A DNA stretch of 64,000 nt from Thalassobaculum sp. OXR-137 (GCF_034377285.1 NZ_CP139715.1:3208001-3272000), one strand, 5' to 3'. Numbered from the stretch's first letter, positions 8,117-16,460 are shown. Program-made: numbers and translations. The notes: generated from the sequence alone by a model not told the origin.

Positions 8117-9433
8117 CTACAGCCCCACCAGGAACAGCGTGATCGCCGGGAACAGCACCAGCAGCACCACCCGCACCACGTCGCTCATCAGGAACGGCAG
8201 TGTGCCGCGATAGGTCTGCGCCATCGGCACGTCGCGCGCCATCGAGTTGATCACGAACAGGTTCATCCCCACCGGCGGGGTGATCAGCCCGACCTCCACC
8301 ACCACCAGCACCAGAATGCCGAACCACAGGGCGAAGGCCTCCGGCTCCATGCCGAAATCCAGCTCGCTGACCACCGGGAAGAAGATCGGCACCGTCAGCA
8401 GGATCATCGACAGCGAATCCATGAAACAGCCGAGCACCAGATACAGCAGCAGGATCGCCGCCAGCACCGTGTAGGGGGCGAAGCCCTGGTCGGTGACCCA
8501 CTGGGCCGCCTCCTGGGGCAGCTGGGCGAAGGCAAGGAAGCTGTTGAAGATCGCCGCCCCCAGGACGATGAAAAAGATCATCGCCGTCGACGTCGCGGTC
8601 TGCAGCAGCGAGGTCTTCAGCTTCGCCAGCGTCAGGCCGCGGTTGGCCAGCGCGATCAATCCGGTGCCTGCCGCCCCGAAGGCGGCACCCTCGGTCGGGG
8701 TGAACAGGCCGAGATAGATGCCGCCCACCACGACGGCGAAGACCACCAGCACCGGCCAGATCCGCCACAGGGCGCGGAACCGTTCGGCCATCGGGGCCGG
8801 GTCGCGGTGGCCGGCACTGTCCGGCTTCAGGCGGACGTAGATCGCGATCGCGGCCATGTAGCCGAGCGCAGCCAGGATGCCCGGCACCACGGCGGCGACG
8901 AACAGCTTGGCGATGTTCTGCTCGGTCAGCAGGGCGTAGATCACCAGCACCACCGAGGGCGGGATCAGAATGCCGAGCGTGCCGCCGGCCGCGAGCGCGC
9001 CGGTCGACAGCGAGCCGGAATAGCCGAAGCGCTTCAGCTCGGGCAGGGCGACCTGGGCCATGGTCGCCGCCGTGGCGAGCGAGGAACCGCAGATCGCGCC
9101 GAACCCGCCGCAGGCGCCGACGGCGGCCATCGCCACGCCGCCCTTGCGGTGGCCGAGCCACGACTCCGCCGCGTCGAACAGCGCCTTGGACAGGCCGCCA
9201 TGGGTGGCGAACTGGCCCATCAGCAGGAACAGCGGGATGATGCCGAGCGAGTAGTTGGAGAAGGTGTCGTAGGCCATCGACTTCATCTGCGACATCACCG
9301 GCAGCCAGCTGCCGTTGACCAGCACCGAGCCGCCGATGCCGAGCAGCAGCATGGCGAGGCCGATGGGCATCCGCAGGCCGATCAGCAGCAGCAGCAGCGG
9401 GAACGACCAGAGCGCGATCTCGAGCTTGTCCAT
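8117..9433 (-). CDS. dctM: TRAP transporter large permease subunit DctM
   Basis: The 438-residue integral membrane protein has the usual DctM length and about 12 helices, with typical segments such as GGTLGILIPPSVVLVIYALL, FTPTEGAAFGA and ITPPVGMNLFV. Together with DctQ and the periplasmic DctP it imports an organic acid or similar solute using a sodium or proton gradient. Its ATG overlaps the stop of dctQ (ATGG within TGATGG). The start at 9433 was chosen because the frame upstream of it runs through dctQ. Confidence 0.93.
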   Translation of the reverse strand: MDKLEIALWSFPLLLLLIGLRMPIGLAMLLLGIGGSVLVNGSWLPVMSQMKSMAYDTFSNYSLGIIPLFLLMGQFATHGGLSKALFDAAESWLGHRKGGVAMAAVGACGGFGAICGSSLATAATMAQVALPELKRFGYSGSLSTGALAAGGTLGILIPPSVVLVIYALLTEQNIAKLFVAAVVPGILAALGYMAAIAIYVRLKPDSAGHRDPAPMAERFRALWRIWPVLVVFAVVVGGIYLGLFTPTEGAAFGAAGTGLIALANRGLTLAKLKTSLLQTATSTAMIFFIVLGAAIFNSFLAFAQLPQEAAQWVTDQGFAPYTVLAAILLLYLVLGCFMDSLSMILLTVPIFFPVVSELDFGMEPEAFALWFGILVLVVVEVGLITPPVGMNLFVINSMARDVPMAQTYRGTLPFLMSDVVRVVLLVLFPAITLFLVGL

Positions 9434-9951
9434 CAGCCCGTCCTCGGTTCCATCACGTCGCGCACCGCCGACCAGGCACAGGCCGCCACGAAGACCGCGC
9501 CGACCGGCACGCAGGCGGCGTAGCCCCACCAGACCGGAAACTGCAGGATGTAGGTGGTCTCGTTGTACTGCATCTTGTCCTGCATCCCGGCCCACAGGCG
9601 CCACAGGATGAAGCCGGCCACCGCCGTCATCGCCAGGTCGAACAGCACCGCCAGAGCGGCGTTCAGGCGCGGGCCGAGCCGGTCGGCGAAGACGTCGACC
9701 GAGACATGGCCGCGCTCCAGCTGGCACCAGGGCAGGAAGCAGAACACGGCGAGCGCGGTGCCGGCCTCGACCAGCTCGAAATCGCCGGGGATCGGCGCGA
9801 GTCCGGCCCAGATCAGGGCCCGGCCGCTGACGCTGAGCACCACCAGGGCGGTGATCGCCAGCAGAAGCGCGCCGCCCAGCATCGCCAGCAGCCGCGACAG
9901 GCGGGTCAGGAACCCGGAAATCGTCGAATACACGCACGCCCCCTCGGCCAA
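9433..9951 (-). CDS. dctQ: TRAP transporter small permease subunit DctQ
   Basis: A 172-residue protein with four hydrophobic segments has the DctQ signature ELVEAGTALAVFCFLPWCQLERGHVSVDV. It partners DctM and overlaps its start. It lies 84 bp downstream of dctP, with a strong hairpin in that gap. The N-terminal residues before the first helix could be shorter than annotated. Confidence 0.9.
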   Translation of the reverse strand: MAEGACVYSTISGFLTRLSRLLAMLGGALLLAITALVVLSVSGRALIWAGLAPIPGDFELVEAGTALAVFCFLPWCQLERGHVSVDVFADRLGPRLNAALAVLFDLAMTAVAGFILWRLWAGMQDKMQYNETTYILQFPVWWGYAACVPVGAVFVAACAWSAVRDVMEPRTG

Positions 9952-9986
9952 GTCTGTACCTCTGCGGCCATCGGCACCTAAGGAAA

Positions 9987-10013
9987 GAGGCAGGCGGACG
10001 GGCCGCCTGCCTC
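9987..10013 (-). terminator. Hairpin between dctP and dctQ (attenuator-like)
   Basis: GAGGCAGGCGG (9987-9997) and CCGCCTGCCTC (10003-10013) form a perfect 11-bp stem with a 5-base loop, followed on the minus strand by TTTCC. Its position after the binding-protein gene fits partial termination or mRNA stabilisation, giving more DctP than DctQM. The short T tract makes full termination unlikely. Confidence 0.6.
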
Positions 10014-10035
10014 GTCATCGTCCCGTGACCGGGCG

Positions 10036-11079
10036 TTACTTGGTCTCGGCGGCCACCAGGGCCTGGGCGTCGGCGACCATGCCCTTGCCGTCCATGCCCT
10101 TGCCGTCCATCTCGGCGATCCAGTTCTCGACCACCGGACCGGCGGCCTCCTTCCAGCGGGCGGTCTCGGCCGCGTCGAGGGTGATGACGGTGTTGCCGGC
10201 CTTCTGCGCCTTGGCCAGGCCGATCTTGTCCACCTCGTCCATCGCCCGGCCGGCCAGACGGGCGGCCTCGACGCCGGAATTGTCGTCGATCACCTTCTTC
10301 AGGTCGTCGGGCAGCGAGTCGTATTTCGCCTTGTTCATGGCGAACAGGAAGGTCGCGGTGTAGAGGCCGCGGTCGCCGGCGAAGCCGGTGTGGTTATGCA
10401 CCAGCTCGGCCATCTTCAGCGGCAGGGTGACCTCCCAGGGGATCACCGCCCCGTCGATCACGCCCTTGGACACCGCCTCGGGCACCGCCGGCACCGGCAT
10501 GCCGATCGCCACCGCGCCGAGTTGCTCCAGCATACCGGTGATCACCCGGGTCGGACCGCGTAGCTTCATGCCCTTCAGGTCCTCCAGCGTGTTCACCGGA
10601 TCCTTGGAGTGGATCAGGCCGGGACCGTGGGTGTGGACCGCGATCACGTGCATGCCGGGGAAGTCGTCCTGCATGTGCTTGTCGGCGTATTTCTGGAAGG
10701 CGACCGAGGTCTCCTCGGCGGTGGCGACCATGAACGGCAGCTCGAAGGCCTCGGCGCGCGGGAAGCGGCCCGGGGTGTAGCCCATCACCGTCCAGACGAT
10801 GTCGACCGCGCCGTCGGTGACCTGCTGGACCAGCTCCGGCGGCTTGCCGCCGAGCTGCATGGAGGGATAGTGCTCGACCTTGATGCGGCCGCCGGACTGG
10901 GTCTGCACCCGCTCGATCCACGGATTGATGAACTTGTCGGGGATGGCGGCCTTGAGCGGCAGAAGCTGGTGCAGCTTCAAAGTGACGTCCTGGGCGCCCG
11001 CCGGAGCGGCGGCGGCCAGAAGGCCGGCGGCGACGACCCCCGCCGAAAGCAGATGGGCCGAGAGCAGTTTCTTCAGCAT
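10036..11079 (-). CDS. dctP: TRAP transporter substrate-binding protein DctP
   Basis: The 347-residue protein starts with a Sec signal peptide ending AAAAPAGAQD. It shows typical DctP features: ITGMLEQLGAVAIGMPVPAV, PEAVSKGVIDGAVIPWE and a conserved lysine/arginine-rich segment (LKGMKLRGPTR). It captures the solute in the periplasm for DctQM. A short tandem DGKGM repeat lies near residues 324-333. The neighbouring GntR gene suggests solute-dependent induction, and the MetE-like enzyme encoded divergently may act on the same compound, but the ligand is not known. Confidence 0.92.
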   Translation of the reverse strand: MLKKLLSAHLLSAGVVAAGLLAAAAPAGAQDVTLKLHQLLPLKAAIPDKFINPWIERVQTQSGGRIKVEHYPSMQLGGKPPELVQQVTDGAVDIVWTVMGYTPGRFPRAEAFELPFMVATAEETSVAFQKYADKHMQDDFPGMHVIAVHTHGPGLIHSKDPVNTLEDLKGMKLRGPTRVITGMLEQLGAVAIGMPVPAVPEAVSKGVIDGAVIPWEVTLPLKMAELVHNHTGFAGDRGLYTATFLFAMNKAKYDSLPDDLKKVIDDNSGVEAARLAGRAMDEVDKIGLAKAQKAGNTVITLDAAETARWKEAAGPVVENWIAEMDGKGMDGKGMVADAQALVAAETK

Positions 11080-11219
11080 TGCGTTGTCCTCCCTACAGGC
11101 TGGTTCCGTTTATTGGCTGGGTCGAGCCCGGCTCGGCGAAGGTCATCATATCGCCGCGTCCCTGTATATCTTCGCGGGGTACATCCTTGCGGTCCGGCGA
11201 TATCCGGGCCGGCGCGCTC

Positions 11220-11960
11220 CTATCCGTTGATCAGCGACAGGCCCGGGACGGTGGTCATCCGTTTCCGGTCCTCGATCATGGCATCCAGATTGGCCCGGGC
11301 AAGCCGGGCGTGCTCGCGGGCGAGGGCTTCGGCCCGGGCCCCCTCGCGCAGCTCGATGGCGTTGACGATGGCCCGGTGCTGCGCCTGCGCCACCACCAGG
11401 GAGGCCCGCACCTCCGGCATCTCCTCTTGGGCCGAGATGAAGGCGTTCGGTCCGGCGAAGGGCAGGCGCATGGCGCGCTCCAGCTCCCTGCGGATGGTCT
11501 CGCTGCCGGAGAGCGCGTGCAGATGCTCGTGGAACTCTCCGTTGCGGGCGATATAGGCCTGGAAATCGGTCTGCGCCGGGTCGGCTACCAGGGCATCCAG
11601 CTCCGCCAGCAGGGTGTGCATCGCCTGCAGCCGGGCCGGGGGGACACCGCGTTCCGCGGCCAGCCGGGCGGCCATGCCTTCCAGCGCGCCGCGCAGCTCG
11701 ATGGCGTCGGCCACGTCGGCGGGCGTGAAGCCTCGCACCGTGTAGCCGCCGGAGGGAATCGTCTCCACCACCCCTTCCTGGTCGAGCTGGGCCAGGGCGG
11801 CGCGGATCGGGGTGCGGGAGATGCCGAGACGGCCGGACAGGGTCACCTCCGACAGGCGCACACCGGGGCCGACCTCGCCGGAGAACACCAGCTCACGGAT
11901 GCCGAGCAGGGCCTTCAGGCTCTGGGAACTGCCGCGCTCGCGGCGGGCGGTGCCCACCAT
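11220..11960 (-). CDS. GntR-family transcriptional regulator, FCD (FadR/VanR) subfamily
   Basis: The 246-residue protein has a winged helix-turn-helix at residues about 15-80 (LSEVTLSGRLGISRTPIRAA, then LEGVVETIPSGGYTVRG-like wing). An all-helical FCD domain follows with the metal-binding type histidines in RNGEFHEHLH and AQHRAIVNAI. It lies upstream of dctPQM in the same direction and opposite the MetE-like gene. Palindromic TGTATACA-type sites in the divergent promoter region are the likely operator. It probably represses both units until a ligand binds. Confidence 0.9.
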   Translation of the reverse strand: MVGTARRERGSSQSLKALLGIRELVFSGEVGPGVRLSEVTLSGRLGISRTPIRAALAQLDQEGVVETIPSGGYTVRGFTPADVADAIELRGALEGMAARLAAERGVPPARLQAMHTLLAELDALVADPAQTDFQAYIARNGEFHEHLHALSGSETIRRELERAMRLPFAGPNAFISAQEEMPEVRASLVVAQAQHRAIVNAIELREGARAEALAREHARLARANLDAMIEDRKRMTTVPGLSLING

Positions 11961-11963
11961 GGC

Positions 11964-12185
11964 TCAGGCCGCTCCCGCCGGGCGGGACGGCCGGGCCGCC
12001 CGCTCCCGGCGCCGCCGTGTCCCGGGCGCATGCGATTGTATTCCGTCGCCGCGATCCACCGGCAGAAGCCCCCGCATGCGGCCGGCCAGGCCGGCTCCGG
12101 AGCTTGGGTGGATGGGGCCGGACAGTCCCGCACCAGAAGGCAGCGCGGGGGCCGGACCCAGGTCCGGTTCCCTGCGGTTTGGCAT
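11964..12185 (-). CDS. Possible 73-residue leader ORF ahead of the GntR gene
   Basis: An ATG at 12185 is preceded by GGAGGAAACGCG, the strongest ribosome site in this region. Its frame ends 3 bp before the GntR start. The product is rich in Pro, Arg, Gly and Ala and matches no family known to me, which is also what random high-GC sequence would give. It may be a leader peptide that couples translation to the regulator, or the ribosome site may be fortuitous. Without this ORF, the 338 bp between GntR and the MetE-like gene would hold only the operator. Confidence 0.35.
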   Translation of the reverse strand: MPNRREPDLGPAPALPSGAGLSGPIHPSSGAGLAGRMRGLLPVDRGDGIQSHAPGTRRRRERAARPSRPAGAA

Positions 12186-12214
12186 CGCGTTTCCTCCCGA
12201 TCGTCTCTTGCAAT

Positions 12215-12233
12215 CGTATACGTCATGTATACA
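12215..12233. promoter_or_regulatory. Double palindromic GntR operator
   Basis: Two 8-bp palindromes, CGTATACG (12215-12222) and TGTATACA (12226-12233), have centres 11 bp apart, one helical turn. TGTATACA-like sites are typical for FCD-type GntR regulators, whose gene is encoded beside them. The pair lies between the divergent GntR/dct and MetE-like units and could control both. Confidence 0.62.
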
Positions 12234-12298
12234 ACTTATGGGAAAGACAAGGCAATCGGACTTGTCGCAAACAATCAGACCGACCCGGAGGAAGCCCC

Positions 12299-13408
12299 AT
12301 GACAGCCTCGACCCCGCCGTTTCGAGCCGACGAGGTCGGCAGCCTGCTGCGCCCGGCCGAACTGAAAGCGGCCCGGGCCGATTTCGCGGCGGGAAAGCTG
12401 GACGCCGCCGGCCTGCGGAAGGTCGAGGACGACTGCATCCGCCACGTGGTCGCCAAGCAGGAAGAGGTCGGGCTCCAGGCCGTGACCGACGGCGAATTCC
12501 GCCGCTCATGGTGGCATTTCGATTTCCTCGCCGGCCTCGACGGCGTGGAGATGGTGCAGGGTGCCAAGGCGATCCAGTTTTCCGGCGTGCAGACCAAGTC
12601 GGAGAGCATCGGCGTCACCGGCAAGGTCGGCTTCTCCGACCATCCGATGCTGGATCATTTCCGGTTCCTGAAGAGCGTCACCAAGGTCACCCCGAAGATG
12701 ACGATCCCGTCGCCTTCGGTCCTGCATTTCCGCGGTGGCCGCGACGCGATCTCCAAGGATGTCTATCCGGACATGGATGCCTTCTACGCCGACACCGCGG
12801 AGGCCTATGCCCAGGCGGTGCGCAGCTTCTACGACGCCGGCTGCCGCTACCTGCAGTTCGACGACACGGTCTGGGCCTATCTGTGCTCGGAGAAGGAGCG
12901 CCAGGCGGTCCGCGACCGGGGCGAGGATCCCGACGCGCTGAAGGCCGCCTATGCCGGGATGATCGCCCACGCGCTCAAGGCCAAGCCGGCCGATATGGCG
13001 ATCACCACCCATGTCTGCCGCGGCAATTTCCGCTCGAGCTGGATCTCCGAAGGCGGCTACGAGCCGGTCGCCGAGATGCTGCTGGGCGAGCTGGACTACG
13101 ACGGCTACTTCCTGGAATACGACACCGAGCGGGCCGGCGGGTTCGAGCCGCTGCGCTTCCTGCCCAAGGGTAAGAAGAAGGTCGTGCTCGGCCTGGTGAC
13201 CTCGAAATTCGGCGAGCTGGAGAACCGGGACGGCGTTCATGCCCGGATCGAGGAGGCCTCGAAATTCGCTCCGATCGACCAGTTCTGCCTCAGCCCGCAA
13301 TGCGGCTTCGCCTCGACCGAGGAGGGCAACATCCTGTCCGAGGAGGAGCAGTGGCGGAAGCTCGGCTTCATCGTCGAGGTCGCCAAGGACGTCTGGGGCC
13401 AGGCGTGA
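12299..13408 (+). CDS. Cobalamin-independent methionine synthase-like methyltransferase (MetE C-terminal domain only)
   Basis: The 369-residue protein corresponds to the catalytic (C-terminal) barrel of MetE and lacks the N-terminal half. The start follows GGAGGAAG at 12287-12294. Likely zinc ligands are visible as H-x-C in THVCRGNF and a late cysteine in LSPQCGFAS. Homologues such as YxjG/YxjH or MtxE-like enzymes transfer methyl groups to homocysteine or thiols from diverse donors. Control by an adjacent GntR regulator next to a TRAP importer suggests a catabolic or salvage role with an imported methylated compound rather than housekeeping methionine synthesis; this is inference. Confidence 0.82.
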   Translation: MTASTPPFRADEVGSLLRPAELKAARADFAAGKLDAAGLRKVEDDCIRHVVAKQEEVGLQAVTDGEFRRSWWHFDFLAGLDGVEMVQGAKAIQFSGVQTKSESIGVTGKVGFSDHPMLDHFRFLKSVTKVTPKMTIPSPSVLHFRGGRDAISKDVYPDMDAFYADTAEAYAQAVRSFYDAGCRYLQFDDTVWAYLCSEKERQAVRDRGEDPDALKAAYAGMIAHALKAKPADMAITTHVCRGNFRSSWISEGGYEPVAEMLLGELDYDGYFLEYDTERAGGFEPLRFLPKGKKKVVLGLVTSKFGELENRDGVHARIEEASKFAPIDQFCLSPQCGFASTEEGNILSEEEQWRKLGFIVEVAKDVWGQA

Positions 13409-13458
13409 TTTGGAGCCGGGCCTGACCTGCATACGCCACGACACGCATCCGATTTGAG

Positions 13459-13474
13459 TTAACCGGTTCTTTAC
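13459..13474 (+). promoter_or_regulatory. CtrA-like box upstream of chemotaxis module 1
   Basis: TTAACCGGTTCTTTAC matches TTAA-N7-TTTA, one base away from the Caulobacter CtrA consensus TTAA-N7-TTAA, with the preferred C after the first half. It lies 40 bp before the ATG of the first gene of the module. The same TTAACC...YCTTT form recurs before cheW (14583), chpT (32777) and between ctrA and fliI. Confidence 0.5.
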
Positions 13475-13513
13475 AGTGTCGGCCTAGAGTTCTCCGCAAT
13501 CCTGGAGGACATT

Positions 13514-14557
13514 ATGGCCGATGCTGTGAAGATGGACGCGAGCGCTCCCAAGACATACGATTTCGGTGCCTCGGAAGCCGCGGTCGACCGACTTTACGCC
13601 CTGCCGCTGCATGACGTCCCGCTTCAGACCCTCGGGCTGAAGAAGGCGACGATGATCAAGAACGCCCATCTGGAGAGCGTTCTGGAGCTGTTCCGCGGCG
13701 ACGGCATCGGCAGCGGCCAGATCCGCATCGACGAGATTCCCCAGTTCTTCACCCAGGATCCCAAGGCGCTCGAAGAGGATGTGGAGATCCTGCGCCGGTT
13801 GGCGGAGCTGGAGAGCTTCGACGTCTTCTCCCTGCGCATCGAGCTGCGCCGCATCAATGTCGACTTCACCGGCACCGAGGCCCTGAACCTGTCGCCGGAG
13901 AAGCGCGCCGAGCTGTCCGAGTACATGGCTTCCTTCACCCGGCCGCTGATCATGAAGATCTACGGCCAGCAGCAGGACGCCTCGGAGGCCAGCGAGCTGA
14001 TCGACCTGGTCCGCAAGCCGAATCGCGAGGACGCGATGCGCGCGCTGAAGGAACTGGCCGATACCCTGAAGATCGAGTTGGAAGACGTGCCGAAGTTCCT
14101 GGAGGAGTGCGGCGATGTGTTCCTCAGCCTGAGCTATTTCCGCGACGCGCTGGACGAGGTGACCGGCGCGATCCCTGACATGATCGACTGGATGAACGAC
14201 CTGAAGGACAACTTCCAGGTCCGCTCCGATCCGGCCAACCAGCGGGTGATCGCCGAGATCGCCAGCGACCTCACCGACATCTCCACCAGCCTGGTCGGCC
14301 GCTTCGACATGTTCGACCAGCGCTCCCAGAAGCTGTGGGACGATATCGACCCGCATGCCTTCGAGAACTTCCGCGACTTCGTGCGCGACCACCACGTGTC
14401 CCTGGCCGCCGTGCTGTGCGGTCTGACCGTGAAAATGAAGCTTTGGGCGGAGCGGTTCCCGTCGCGCGGCGGCGCGCCGATGAAGCGGATCGAATTCATC
14501 AAGGGCGAAATGCTGCCGGGTCTGGCGCGCATCAAGAAGCGCGAAACCGGACATTGA
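13514..14557 (+). CDS. Conserved-looking helical protein heading chemotaxis module 1, unknown function
   Basis: The 347-residue soluble protein has a CTGGAGGA ribosome site and no signal peptide or membrane segment. It is rich in Asp, Glu and Leu and appears all-helical, with an N-terminal part FGASEAAVDRLYALPLHDVP and a C-terminal part containing LKDNFQVRSDPANQRVIAEI. No family is recognised. It precedes cheW, cheY and cheR in the same direction and has its own CtrA-like box. A role in chemotaxis or motility signalling is suggested only by position. Confidence 0.68.
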   Translation: MADAVKMDASAPKTYDFGASEAAVDRLYALPLHDVPLQTLGLKKATMIKNAHLESVLELFRGDGIGSGQIRIDEIPQFFTQDPKALEEDVEILRRLAELESFDVFSLRIELRRINVDFTGTEALNLSPEKRAELSEYMASFTRPLIMKIYGQQQDASEASELIDLVRKPNREDAMRALKELADTLKIELEDVPKFLEECGDVFLSLSYFRDALDEVTGAIPDMIDWMNDLKDNFQVRSDPANQRVIAEIASDLTDISTSLVGRFDMFDQRSQKLWDDIDPHAFENFRDFVRDHHVSLAAVLCGLTVKMKLWAERFPSRGGAPMKRIEFIKGEMLPGLARIKKRETGH

Positions 14558-14582
14558 CCCTGCAAAGCTAAAATTTTCACTG

Positions 14583-14598
14583 TTAACCTTTCCTTTGG
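14583..14598 (+). promoter_or_regulatory. CtrA-like box upstream of cheW
   Basis: TTAACCTTTCCTTTGG lies in the 104-bp gap before the cheW ATG. It keeps the TTAACC half and the T-rich second half, but the latter is degenerate (TTTG). Taken with the box before the preceding gene, it suggests a second start point inside the module. It is weaker than the other boxes. Confidence 0.42.
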
Positions 14599-14661
14599 GG
14601 TCTCGCCGGTAGAGTCCCTTTCAGAACGAAGCGGCCCGGTCGGCCGAGCAGGAGACAGACG

Positions 14662-15132
14662 ATGAACGCGCTCACCCCGCAAGTCAGTGATTCAGGTAAC
14701 GCCATGACCATGGCGGATGTCGTCCAGTTCGTGACCGTGAAGGTCGGCAAGCAGAGCTTCGGCATCCCGGTCCTCGACGTGGAGGACATCATCGGCCCGC
14801 AGCCGGTGACCCGTGTGCCGCTGTCCCTTCAGGTGATCCGGGGCTCGCTCAACCTGCGCGGCCGCATCGTCACCGCGGTGGACCTGCGCACCCGGCTCTC
14901 GATGCCGAAGTCCGACAGCGACCACCACATGAACGTGGTCGTCGAGTACAAGGGCGACCTGTACAGCTTGGTCGTCGACGAGGTCGGCGACGTTCTGAAC
15001 ATCAACGACGCCGCGATCGATCCGCATCCGGCGACGATGTCCGCCAAACTTCGTGAAGTCTCCAACGGCATCCACAAGCTTGATGGCGAGCTGCTGGTCC
15101 TGCTGGACGTCTCCGAAGTCCTCACTTTCTAA
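14662..15132 (+). CDS. cheW: Chemotaxis coupling protein CheW (copy 1)
   Basis: The 156-residue protein is a single CheW domain after a short Thr/Asp-rich N-terminus; AGGAGAC precedes the ATG. Recognisable segments are FGIPVLDVEDIIGPQPVTRV, IRGSLNLRGRIVTAVDLR and LVVDEVGDVL. CheW bridges receptors to the CheA kinase. A paralogue at 33616 shares this exact layout, including the unusual SLNLRGRIVTAV stretch. No cheA lies in the window. Confidence 0.93.
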   Translation: MNALTPQVSDSGNAMTMADVVQFVTVKVGKQSFGIPVLDVEDIIGPQPVTRVPLSLQVIRGSLNLRGRIVTAVDLRTRLSMPKSDSDHHMNVVVEYKGDLYSLVVDEVGDVLNINDAAIDPHPATMSAKLREVSNGIHKLDGELLVLLDVSEVLTF

Positions 15133-15197
15133 GTGTTTGCCTGGTTCTGAAAGTTTGTCTGGGACCCGTGCGGGCCCCGATTGCCGGAGGTTTGGTC

Positions 15198-15575
15198 ATG
15201 CCTATCTGCCTGATCGTCGATGATTCCTCAGTCGTGCGGAAGGTTGCCCGCCGTATCGTGGAGAAGTTCGGTTACGAGGTCGCCGAGGCGGCCGACGGTA
15301 CCGACGCGCTCGACTACGTGAATGCCAATCCGATGCCGGAAGCGATCCTGCTCGACTGGAACATGCCGAAGATGCAGGGCATCGACTTTCTGGAGAGCCT
15401 CCGCAAAATGCCGAACGGCAAGGATCCGAAGGTGGTGTTCTGCACCACCGAGAACGACCTTTCCAAGATCAGCCGCGCCCTGTGGGCCGGCGCCGACGAA
15501 TACATCATGAAGCCCTTCGACGAGGACATCCTCGCCACGAAGTTCGCGACCGTGGGCCTCCGCTCCGCCGCCTGA
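15198..15575 (+). CDS. cheY: CheY-type single-domain response regulator (copy 1)
   Basis: The 125-residue receiver has D8-D9, phosphoacceptor D53 in LLDWNMPKMQG, and K-P in MKPFDED. The ATG at 15198 follows CCGGAGG. Its closest visible relative is the copy at 34184, with shared CLIVDDS/VVDDSKVVR and VVFCTTENDLS segments. It would carry the chemotaxis signal to the flagellar motor or act as a phosphate sink. Confidence 0.9.
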   Translation: MPICLIVDDSSVVRKVARRIVEKFGYEVAEAADGTDALDYVNANPMPEAILLDWNMPKMQGIDFLESLRKMPNGKDPKVVFCTTENDLSKISRALWAGADEYIMKPFDEDILATKFATVGLRSAA

Positions 15576-15605
15576 TCCGCAACTCCAGCGTCCAGGGGGG
15601 TCGCC

Positions 15606-16439
15606 ATGAACAAAGCTGATTTCGAGCATTTTATCGGGTTTCTCAAAACCAAAGCTGGAATCGTCATTACCGCCGAGAAGGCCTATCTGGTGGAGAACCG
15701 CCTGGCGCCGATCGCCCGCAAGCACGGGATGAACGATGCCAGTGACGTGCTGACCAAGATGCGGCAGATGCCGTCCGCCGCCCTGGTCAGCGACGTGCTG
15801 GATGCGATGACGACGAACGAGACCCTGTTCTTCCGCGATCAGCGGCCGTTCGACCAGTTCCGCGACAACGTCCTGCCGACCCTGATGGAGCGCAACGCCG
15901 CTTCCAAGCGGATCAGGATCTGGTGCGCGGCCTGTTCCAGCGGACAGGAGCCCTATTCGCTGGCCATGCTGTTCAACGAGCTCGGCGCGAAGGTGGCCGG
16001 GTGGCGCCTGGAGATCGTCGGCACCGACATCTCCAAGACCATCCTGGAGCGCGCCCGCAAGGCGGAATACTCCCAGTTCGAGGTGCAGCGCGGTCTGCCG
16101 ATCACCATGCTGGTGAAGTATTTCGAGCAGAAGGGCGAGAGCTGGCACCTGAAGGCCGACATCAAGAACAAGGTGTCGTTCCGCGAGTTCAACCTGCTGG
16201 AGAACCCGCGCGCGCTCGGTCAGTTCGACGTGGTGTTCTGCCGCAACGTGCTGATCTACTTCGATCATCCGACCAAGGCGGAGATCCTGGCGCGCATCGC
16301 CGGCGTGATGCCGGCGGACGGTCACCTGTTCCTCGGCGGTGCCGAGACGGTGCTGGGCGTATCCGACAAGTTCGCGGCCGCGCCGGGTCTGCGGGGCATC
16401 TACGTCCCCACCGACAAGGCCGCCGCCCGCGCGGCGTAA
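15606..16439 (+). CDS. cheR: Chemoreceptor methyltransferase CheR (copy 1)
   Basis: The 277-residue enzyme methylates receptor glutamates using S-adenosylmethionine. It has a helical N-terminal domain and an SAM-binding C-terminal domain with IRIWCAACSSGQEPYSLAM, then EIVGTDIS and VFCRNVLIYFD. Module 1 contains CheR but no CheB methylesterase, so demethylation must come from the cheB of module 2 or elsewhere. It is closely similar along its whole length to the copy at 35721. Confidence 0.93.
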   Translation: MNKADFEHFIGFLKTKAGIVITAEKAYLVENRLAPIARKHGMNDASDVLTKMRQMPSAALVSDVLDAMTTNETLFFRDQRPFDQFRDNVLPTLMERNAASKRIRIWCAACSSGQEPYSLAMLFNELGAKVAGWRLEIVGTDISKTILERARKAEYSQFEVQRGLPITMLVKYFEQKGESWHLKADIKNKVSFREFNLLENPRALGQFDVVFCRNVLIYFDHPTKAEILARIAGVMPADGHLFLGGAETVLGVSDKFAAAPGLRGIYVPTDKAAARAA

Positions 16440-16460
16440 GCCTTCCGAAAGAAAATTCAG

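Noticed and set aside
11163-11184. TGTATATC...GTACATC upstream of dctP as a second GntR operator
   Set aside because: The halves are 13 bp apart and do not match the 8-bp palindromes at 12215-12233; too weak to list as a feature.
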